In this document: positions 7,401-13,416 of the stretch, piece after piece
Position numbering within the stretch: position 1 is the stretch's first letter
Layout of the letters: each line of letters starts with the position of its first letter
Assembly (NCBI GenBank): GCA_003573635.1
Contig: QUTJ01031611.1
Coordinates: 1 to 13,416, forward strand
From: Goniomonas avonlea
Taxonomy: Eukaryota > Cryptophyceae > Goniomonadida > Goniomonadaceae
Length of the DNA stretch: 13,416 nt
Direction: 5' to 3'
Program-made: the position numbers and the translations under genes
Notes under the pieces: generated by a model
Told to the model about the DNA's origin: nothing
Seen by the model: the letters and a program-made list of their open reading frames with translations, nothing else
Database searches by the model: none

Positions 7401-10400
7401 GAAGATCTCAACAGCGGCCCGAATGTGACACGGCGACAAAGGACGCACTCTTGAGTGGTAGCAGTGAGGCGGGCGAACAGCTCTCTGAGACGCTGGATTG
7501 GCAGGAGAACGACGAGGGGGACGCAGACCACCAAGATGTTGAGGATCATGGTCAGCATGAGCGAAGCACCGACGTCGGCATACCTGCAACGCGCGTCAGG
7601 ACGTCATCCCGCCAGAAAACCCTCACAGACTCGCTTGGCACACACGTCGCTCAGGTGCCCCGGAGATCAACCACGGGCCACACACAACGACAGCGTACCA
7701 CGAGTTGTCCAGGTCTGCAAACTTGCCGTCGAAGACAACAAAGGACGCCCCAAGGGCGGAGAAGTGATCACGGATACTGGGCACCTGTTGACACCTGTCA
7801 GCTGGCCGCAGGGTCGAGGCTGTCTGTGGTGATTGGCAGTTCCAGCCTTCTCACAGGTGGTAGACGCAGGCCAAGCATAGATCCGGTTTGCTGGGGGAAA
7901 ACATTTTCAAGTCGCCCTTTCGGAATTCGCCCTCCAAACATTTTTTGTATCATGCCACCGGGCGATATCCAAGTAGCCCTTTCAGAATCCCCCCTCTGAC
8001 CCTTTTTAAAACATAGCGTCAGTTTGTGGTCATCATGGCCGAAGTGAAGTGACTCAGGTGTCGACCCACTTGTGACTTACCCACCCACTCCTGGTCCACG
8101 CACTCCCCTCCTCCTGCCTCACCTTGTGCACTCCCCTTGGCCCATAAACCCACCTGAGCGTTGACGAGAAGGGTAACCAGGGCCGTGTTGATGAACTGCG
8201 CAACGGCAATTTTTATAGCGATGGAGCCCTGGACTTGCGAGAGCGAGTGCCATTTCTCCATGCTCACAAAGAACTTGAGAAGAATTTTGAGGGCAAAGTT
8301 GACAATGACCACGCTCGCCACACTTGCCTGCCAACGGCGTCACACGGACTGCCACGTGAGCACAACGAGTCAACGATTAAACCAAAGACAGCAATCAGGC
8401 AGGACGCTGAAAGATGAGAGGCGGAGCGGCAATGCGCCAGAGGTGTTTGTTGATGTGGTCGGCAAGGGCCAACTCTGAACTTACACCCAACAACGAAGCC
8501 TTGAGAGCAAGATCAGATAAAACTCGGCCACAGTAGTCGCGCAGCACGACCACCTTGGCGATTGTTTCCCAGTAACCTCGCACCGCCTCGCGGCAGTAGC
8601 AAGTCTTGCAGCTGCACGTGCTCTGCGTCAGTCTTGGTTTGCTACGCTGGAGTATCAACCGTCGCTAAACCCACAGTTAGACCCACGCGAATCGTCTGGT
8701 CTGCGAAAACGTTGCTGTCTTCAGGTTCGGGGACTTGTGGCACAGACAAGTCGTGCATGTCGGCCTGGGTGGGAGACCGTCGTGCACACTGCTCCTCTAG
8801 AAGTGCATGCATCGTGCGTGCTTGTGCGTGCATGGGTAGAGGATGTGCGTGTGTGGTGCGGTGCGTGTTCGGAAAGCTGAGCGTACGCAACGACTGGGGG
8901 ATGCAGGAACTTAAGTCCAGCCCTCGTCGACGAGATACTTGCCCAGAAACCTGAAACAGATACCTTGGTATTCCCTTTGCTCGGGAATTTATGAGACTCG
9001 AGAATTTATGAGACGGGGGGTAGAGCAAACAATCCGTTTGCAAAAGAGCCAGAGAGAACATGGGGGAGCCAGAGGGACGCACTTTTCTTCAAAGGTGGAG
9101 TTCCCGAAGTAAGTTCGGTTGACCATCTCCATTGTGTAGAGGAGAAGTGCCTTTTCGTCCTGTCCTCTTGAATTACAAACCATGGCACGACAGGGCAGGA
9201 CACGGCACGACACACGGCATAGCCGGCAGGAAGAAGAGCAGAGCAGAGCAGAAGCAGCGAACAACAGGAGAACTGCACAGCACAGCACCACACAGCACAT
9301 CACAGCAGAACAGGACAGTGCCGCACAGGGCCAACACAGACGCACTCACCGTCTTCCCATTCACTTGGAACGAGGCCTTGTTGGATTTAATTGTGGGGCA
9401 GTGCGAGATCCAGGGCTCCTCGGCGCACGAGGACTGCAGCGACGGCTGCGACAGCTCCCAAGTCTTCGCAGCAAAAATGAAGGCAAAGGAAATCTGTTGC
9501 GGTCGTCAACAAGCACTGCCAAGAGCATCTACCAGTCTCCGACACACACGTGGTTCTTGCAGTGTTTTGACTGGCCGAGCTTGTGCTCCCAGGGAGTGCG
9601 TGAGACCTCCAGTGGATATACCACACTAGCCCAATGCAACGCCAATGAACCATACGCACCCCAATGAGGACAAGCGTGAGCAGCGTGGTGAAAACACGAC
9701 GCAGCTGACGATATCTGACAGTGTACTCGAGGTTTTCCCAGGCGATGTCAGTGGGCTCTGGCGCAGGAGCGACTCGAAGGAGGTGGCCACGCAGCCGCAC
9801 ACTGCGCCTTGGTCAGAGAGAGAGCGGGGCGACGTTAATGCAGGGAGGTGGTCAGGCACTGCGTGCAGGATCCGACCATGGGGTGATGGGCGAAGGTTTC
9901 AATCTGGGGTGCCGCTGGTTTTGATGTCATAGGCTCCACCTCGAGAAATGATGGGACAACAACTCGCCCATACAGCAGAAACTTCTTCAACGCATCGAGA
10001 AGATCGTTGGTCAGGACTTTAGGAATCTCACACTCGCGGGTTTGTCTTGCAGCACTGCTAAGCCACAACAAGGTTGAGCAAAGGCAAAAATGCGCACGGG
10101 CGAGCAGTTGTCGCGCGGAGAGCGGCGTTTCGGTGCGTCTCACGATTAAACAAGATAAATGCGGCAAAGGTCTTGGACATAGCCTCGACGGCAGGTCGTT
10201 CTTGCTCCTCTCGCATTTTGTGAATCTTGCGCTCCAGCGTCGCTGCAACTTTGCTCAGTACCGAGGGATTGGAGAGGCTGGTTCATCGAGAGAGTCTAGT
10301 CGGTCAGCGGCAACAGGCAGTGCGGGGGGGAGCTCTTAACGACAGAAGAATTGGGGTCGAATGTAGTCTTGTGTAGGATTGAGGAAAAGAGCGTCTCACC

Positions 10401-11467
10401 AATATCACGAGCAATGTCTGTGTGACTCCCAGTGGCCTGTACGGTGCCCTCATGCGTGAAGGGAGCTGGCTTGCCCTTTTTTGCGTGGATCGCAGTCACT
10501 TTCGCAACCTGACCGTACTTTTGCGCGATCTGGTTGAGAGTCAGGAAACTCCGGAAGCATCCACACGGAATTTGCAGGAGTGGGCACACCCTAATGTACC
10601 TACCAGCTTCTCCAACTTGCCGCGCTCGAGTGTCAGATTGAGGAAGTGATTTGTGAACACCGCGAGACGGCAGTCCACGACAGCCCCAAATTTCTCAAAA
10701 ATCTGCGGCATCGTTAGCGTCGGGGCTCGAGGATACTTGTTCACCGGACCTCTCGCAACTCGCGTTCGTGGGAATCTCTTGGTATACCCTTGACTGATAA
10801 GGAGTAGTCCGCTGCCGTGAGGGTATTCAGGTCAACCTGTGATCCCGTTTAGCCTTCACCAACTCAATCGAGGAAATCATACCTGCTTAGCGACCTGATC
10901 GACCTTTCTGAGGAACAAGTAGTTCGCCACAAGAAAAATTATGATCGCGAGCATGTCCAGGCCAGGTAGTGCCCAGGCAATGTACGCCTTTGGTACGGAG
11001 TAGGAACCCCCCGGCAGAGGGTATTGCTACCGAGCGTGTCGGTGATCATTCAAGAACACATGTGTCGCACCTGTTCAAGCTGATCGGAACCAAAAGAGGT
11101 TTGGTTGCTGAACAGATTTCCCAGAGTGGTCTTCTCGACTCCGAAGTTGTCAGGGCCGTCGGCTGGCAGAGCGCTGCCGCTGATTCCAAGAATAAAGAGA
11201 GGAAGACCAAAGACGAACATCACGAAGAAAACGATGGCCAAGGTTTTCTGAAGGATGAATCAGCCGCTGACCTGAGACTGACATCTGACTCACCAAGAGA
11301 ATAAAATATAACACGATTCCAGGGCCGAAGTCCGTCGCCCAATGTTGCCCAGAGCGGTGTGATGGAACGCCGAAAATCGGGTAAAGAGACCCATCAGGAC
11401 ATTGGACACGCTTATTATTACTTGTATGCCAGGCCTTACTTGCATCAGGACGTTGCCATGTTGCCAT
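4462..11467 (-). CDS. OSCA/TMEM63-type (DUF221) polytopic cation channel with Q/Y-rich tail, about 23 exons
   Basis: Predicted role: mechanically or osmotically gated cation channel in a membrane. Exons (minus): 11467-11294, 11247-11071, 11026-10883, 10836-10750, 10702-10604, 10529-10400, 10242-10098, 10054-9860, 9801-9660, 9493-9350, 9159-9083, (8950-8939), 8620-8485, 8327-8154, 7784-7684, 7583-7449, 7311-7161, 7057-6867, 6718-6610, 6322-6138, 5938-5740, 5505-5419, 4833-4462. Phases agree throughout, giving about 1,121 aa. Signatures: APEPTDIAWENL before a membrane segment, FINTALVTLLVN, WYAVV, EGPEFELATR, AAYWVDK. About ten membrane segments are visible. Start: first in-frame ATG after a TGA. 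A GTAAGT donor on this strand at 11607 suggests an upstream exon reading HCNGTPNFESEYIYHD that could join at CGT GTC near 11421. Least certain: the N-terminus, exon 8/9 edges, the 12-nt exon (skippable in phase), and the end; an alternative stop is at 5602. Anoctamin-like kinship is possible. Confidence 0.8.
4495..4650 (-). repeat. CAG/TAC-rich trinucleotide repeat encoding (YPQn) units
   Basis: On the coding strand CAG runs are punctuated by TACCCG, TACCCA or TACCCT. Units at the 3' end carry CAA or AAC (Asn) changes, while the middle (4570-4636) is almost pure CAG with TAC CCG. This implies recent expansion in the middle and older units at the end. On the plus strand it reads as CTG and yields a false leucine-rich ORF. 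Confidence 0.85.
5034..5173. repeat. 37-bp tandem repeat, about 3.8 copies
   Basis: Units beginning GTTCAACACAGACAAAGAGA start at 5034, 5071, 5108 and 5145, spaced exactly 37 bp; the last is incomplete. Each unit joins the next through CTCAATTGTTCAAC, which contains the palindrome CAATTG. There are no spacers, so this is a minisatellite, inside an intron of the channel gene. Confidence 0.9.
5193..5258. repeat. 36-bp duplication
   Basis: ACCTCGG(C/T)CAAGTGCAGCAG starts at 5193 and again at 5229, continuing as GGCGGGT in both. The left flank of each copy on the minus strand is a GAG|GT junction-like sequence. Confidence 0.85.
5605..5739 (-). repeat. 27-bp tandem repeat, 5 copies, each opening with a GTGCGT donor-like sequence
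   Basis: On the minus strand the unit GTGCGTGACAACTCGGAGTT + GCCTCGG repeats five times with an exact 27-bp period; the fifth copy drifts at its end. Translated in the channel frame it gives RVRDNSELP five times and then FLG and a stop at 5602. Every copy also begins with CGG|GTGCGT, the commonest donor type in this gene. It is therefore either a coding nonapeptide repeat that ends the protein, or, as in the model above, the start of an intron joining exon 21 to exon 22. Confidence 0.9.
6323..6609 (-). other. Intron 19 of the channel gene (287 nt)
   Basis: Donor TTG|GTGTAC ends the last membrane helix; acceptor GCGCGCAG precedes GCG TGT AAC CGG. The acceptor is purine-interrupted and lies in a CpG-rich stretch. 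No repeat or RNA gene is seen inside. Confidence 0.55.
7785..8153 (-). other. Intron 14 of the channel gene (369 nt) with an imperfect 28-bp direct repeat
   Basis: Donor CAG|GTGGGT, acceptor GTCAACAG|GTG. Splicing joins FINTALVTLLVNAQ to VPSIRDHFSALG. On the plus strand 7908-7935 and 7970-7997 are related over 28 bp (23 matches; CAAGT.GCCCTTTC.GAAT), 62 bp apart. This is a lone degenerate duplication with no transposon ends seen. Confidence 0.6.
8982..9016. repeat. 17-18-bp tandem duplication
   Basis: CGGGAATTTATGAGACT is followed directly by CGAGAATTTATGAGACG, within a noncoding stretch of the channel gene between exons 11 and 13. Confidence 0.8.
9660..10836 (-). other. Channel part 2: cytosolic domain (exons 4-9, PHM7_cyt-like)
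   Basis: Residues about 166-431. It opens with TAADYSLSVKGIP, then IFEKFGAVVDCRLAVF, an RRM-like beta-alpha-beta opening as in PHM7_cyt-type domains. A charged helical stretch ATLERKIHKMREEQER and FAAFILFN follow, closing with RVAPAPEPTDIAWENL just before FTTLLTLVLIG. That order (RRM-like fold, then APEP..I.WENL, then helix) is characteristic of OSCA/TMEM63 proteins. The boundaries of exons 7-9 have more than one phase-compatible choice: acceptor 10054 or 10057, donor at 9859 or at about 9980, acceptor 9801 or 9807. The exact sequence near residues 318-390 is therefore provisional. Confidence 0.7.
10883..11467 (-). other. Channel part 1: N-terminal membrane block (exons 1-3)
   Basis: Residues about 1-165. 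After a soluble start comes DFGPGIVLYFILL, spliced without loss to KTLAIVFFVMFVFGLPLF, forming the first hydrophobic block. The luminal or outer loop holds NFGVEKTTLGNL, which resembles the TTLGNL-type motif after the first helices of OSCA/TMEM63-like proteins. A second helix, IAWALPGLDMLAIIIFLV, then leads into basic RKVDQVAKQ. The introns here are only 46 and 44 nt. Splicing the first restores one continuous hydrophobic segment, which supports the model. Confidence 0.75.
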
Positions 11468-11761
11468 GCTCCACAGTGCCCACGCAACTTCAAGTGACAC
11501 AAGTGCACAGACGTCCGTGTCTCCTCAGCAACACCAAGCGACAGTTTTTTGAGCTTGTTAAAGCCTTGGCTTCATACAAATTAGGAAAAAGGGTAAATTG
11601 GATACTTACATCATGATAGATGTATTCACTTTCAAAATTTGGAGTGCCGTTGCAATGCTGCTGGATAGAAGAGTGTGCACGCTCAACAGACAGTTGGGCC
11701 GCTTGGTGGAGGCTGCGCACCACAACTCCTGCAAGACGAGGTTCTCATTCGCAAGGCATAC
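11468..11761. promoter_or_regulatory. Divergent promoter / 5' leader region between channel and TPR genes
   Basis: The 294 bp lie between two divergent start codons. The middle (about 11530-11645) is AT-richer than its surroundings. No TATA box is obvious. A GTAAGTAT donor on the minus strand at 11607-11600 suggests that the channel transcript begins further right with a 5' leader intron or an extra coding exon, in which case the transcripts of the two genes would nearly touch or overlap. On the plus strand an ATG at 11654 opens a different frame (MLLDRRVCTLNRQLGRLVEA); it could be an upstream exon of the TPR gene, but I find no splice that joins it. Confidence 0.45.
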
Positions 11762-13416
11762 ATGGAGGGGGACCATGTTAACCAGGCCATCCCCCCAACC
11801 CAAACCGCAGAACCGAGTGCGCCTCCGGTTGTGACACCAGGGCAAAAATCAAAGGATTTTCGGGAAGGGCTAGCGCCTCTGAAGTCATCGAGTCCGGAGC
11901 AAGCCAGCAAACCGAATCACAGTGCCACAAGTCCAGATGCTCTCCAGAGTTTAATGGGAGATCCGGGCTCCACGCTTGCTCGCATTATGGAGGAGCTGCG
12001 CAAGGGTCACGGATTCCAAGCCACCAAACCGTTGTTGGTATTATCACTGAAGAACAAGGAGGAGACTCTGGGGGGGAGCCACCCAGAAATCGGTCACTTG
12101 TGCACTCTTTTAGGCAACGTTTGTCGGTTGGAGGGTAATTTTGACGAGGCTCGAGAGTATTTGTCACGCGCTGTTGCCATCATGGAAGGCCCACAGGGAA
12201 TCGCAAGTCCCATGAGCACGACCGCTCTGTTGAGGTGGGGTATGACTGCAAATGAATTGGGCCAGTGGTCTGAATCGGAACCTTTGCTTCGGACTTGTGC
12301 TCAGCACATGAAGGAAGTTTGTGCCTCCCCGCATCTTCTTGTGGACTCCATGTTCCATCACAGCGTCGCGCTCCGCAAAGTGCGTTCCCAAGTTGTTCAC
12401 TTGAACAAACTTAGTTGTTTTGGTTCAGCTTGACCAGCTTGCATTGATACTCATTTGGCCCGCAGACTGGTGACTTGGCGCAAGCTCGTCGATCATTATC
12501 CAGTGCTCTGCTGATTCTGGAAACTCAACTCCCTGACGACAAGAAGCGGCTCGCTGCTATCCTGTCGTCGCTTGGTGCTTGTTTGCAGCAAGAAAACAAG
12601 TTTGTTGAGACTGCCGAAGTCCTTGCCCGTGCGCATGCCCTGCAGCTCGAGCAGCTCGGTCCGGACCACGTGATGGTGTCACTTTCTGGGAACAATCTTG
12701 GTTCGATTTTGCACAGGCTTGGTCGGGACGATGAAGCAGAAAAGCTTCTTGAGGCTGCAAGAATTGGTTTTCACAATGAGTACGGTCCAATCCACGAGAG
12801 GGTGGCCGTTGTCGACTTCAACCTCGCTCGAGTGAAGATGAAGCTCGGCGATGTGCAGGCGGCTGTGTTCCTGTGCGCACAGTGCTTGGAGGTAAGCTGA
12901 CCTATCTCCACCTCCGGTTCTCAACTCTAACGGTCGCTGTCAGGTTCGCCGTGGTCTGTATGGGGACAAGGGTGCAAACGTGGTGCACTGTATGCGAGCT
13001 ATTGAAAGGCTGCTGGGCCACAGTGGAACCCGCGCACTGTGGGCAGACCGGCCTGAATTGGCCTTTGACCTTGTGAACTTAGAGCTCAAGAAGCGAGCAG
13101 AGGCTTTAGCAGCTGGGGAACCGATTATTCGCAGTGGCAACTCTGAAGAGTTGAGCGTACTGAAGACACCCTCGAGCAACGCGGCAGAGGAGGGTGACAC
13201 TACAGAGGCGCCACTGGAGTCAAGTGCTGGTGCCACAACCAAACCAGAGGCAACCACAGCTACGGTGACTACAGGCAGCGCTGCGTCAGAAGGAAAAGCA
13301 AACACTGTTGAGGCATCAACGCCAGCGACTGTTTCGTCACCTGTGGTGAACACTGCTGTGACAAATGCAGAGGAGGCTCAGGGTGTTGTGGCCCCAGAGG
13401 AGGCAAGCACTGTTGT
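11762..13416 (+). CDS. Kinesin-light-chain-like TPR protein, 3 exons seen, 3' end cut by window
   Basis: Exons 11762-12379, 12466-12891 and 12944-13416 (open at the edge). The introns are 86 and 52 nt, both phase 0: donors AAA|GTGCGT and GAG|GTAAGC, acceptors CCGCAG and TGTCAG, the latter with CTCTAACG as branch site. The first in-frame ATG after the TAG at 11666 was chosen; an upstream exon is possible. Residues 1-80 are Pro/Ser-rich. About 84-370 are 42-residue helical repeats of the kinesin light chain TPR type: HPEIGHLCTLLGNVCRLEGN, LLRWGMTANELGQWSESEPL, GDLAQARRSLSSALLILE, LAAILSSLGACLQQENKF, SLSGNNLGSILHRLGRDDEA, VVDFNLARVKMKLGDVQAA. After about 420 the protein turns into an Ala/Thr/Glu-rich, probably disordered tail. 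A protein-binding scaffold is the safe reading; motor binding is not shown, and no heptad coiled coil is visible. Confidence 0.82.

Larger units (their letters stand above)
6610..9720 (-). other. Channel part 3: membrane core (exons 9-19)
   Basis: Residues about 415-841. Segments in order: FTTLLTLVLIG+ISFAFIFAA across an intron; an outer loop with TWELSQ and CAEEPWISHCP; a Cys-rich stretch TCSCKTCYC; LALKASLLG+ASVASVVIVN, again completed by splicing; IAVAQFINTALVTLLVN; DLDNSWYAVV and LMLTMILNILVV; EGPEFELATRMGVIINTILV; LFNLIAAATFSAAYW+VDK; NPWAAALHLALGTWGF; TFPICIFALVLTAYLA with RRR after it. Several helices are joined exactly at intron boundaries, which argues that the splice calls are right. 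The part between 8621 and 9082 is unresolved: a frame reading FLGKYLVDEGWT is open after 8950 but has no GT donor at its end. Confidence 0.75.

Noticed and set aside
7451-7999. Plus-strand ORF of 182 codons
   Set aside because: It is antisense to channel exons 15-16 and their introns, where the minus strand shows clear family motifs.
12940-13353. Minus-strand ORF of 137 codons at the right edge
   Set aside because: It is antisense to the TPR gene's third exon, whose plus-strand frame continues the repeat domain after a good splice.

Overview
This is nuclear DNA of an intron-rich eukaryote, most likely a single-celled protist. Every gene I can build is broken by small GT..AG introns, several only 43-47 nt long, some with a CTAAC-like branch site. 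The lineage cannot be fixed from the sequence: the channel gene resembles the divergent OSCA/TMEM63-type proteins of protists as I remember them, but nothing else narrows it. All gene models are hand-spliced by reading frame and splice-site phase. No transcript or homology search was available.

Layout. Positions 1-1609 hold no convincing protein gene. They contain a degenerate tRNA-like element with intact Pol III A and B boxes near the left edge, a duplicated GA/GT-rich module, CA-type and GA microsatellites, and a 19-bp minisatellite. A three-exon minus-strand gene (1610-3028) encodes an RRM fused to an unrecognised alpha/beta domain. It is divergent from a three-exon plus-strand gene (3314-4089) for a NIP30/FAM192A (PSME3IP1-like) protein; a GGTACC palindrome array lies between them.

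Most of the window (about 11467 down to 4462, minus strand) is one gene of roughly 23 exons and about 1,120 residues. It encodes a polytopic membrane protein of the OSCA/TMEM63 (DUF221, RSN1_7TM-type) mechanosensitive cation channel superfamily. It ends in a proline-rich, then glutamine/tyrosine-rich low-complexity tail. Introns in its 5' half are tiny, while those in the 3' half are long and carry tandem repeats; one 27-bp repeat array carries a 5' splice-site-like sequence in every copy.

At the right edge a divergent plus-strand gene (11762 to beyond 13416) encodes a kinesin-light-chain-like TPR protein with an acidic, Thr/Ala-rich tail cut by the window end.

The genes alternate in orientation: divergent pair, convergent pair, divergent pair. 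They do not look like a functional cluster: RNA binding, proteasome-activator regulation, a mechanosensitive channel and a TPR scaffold. I see no mobile-element ORFs, CRISPR array or prokaryotic operon. The most unusual items are the RRM fusion, the Q/Y-rich channel tail with its splice-site-bearing repeat, a cysteine cluster inserted in the NIP30 protein, and recurrent GTGCG-type donors.
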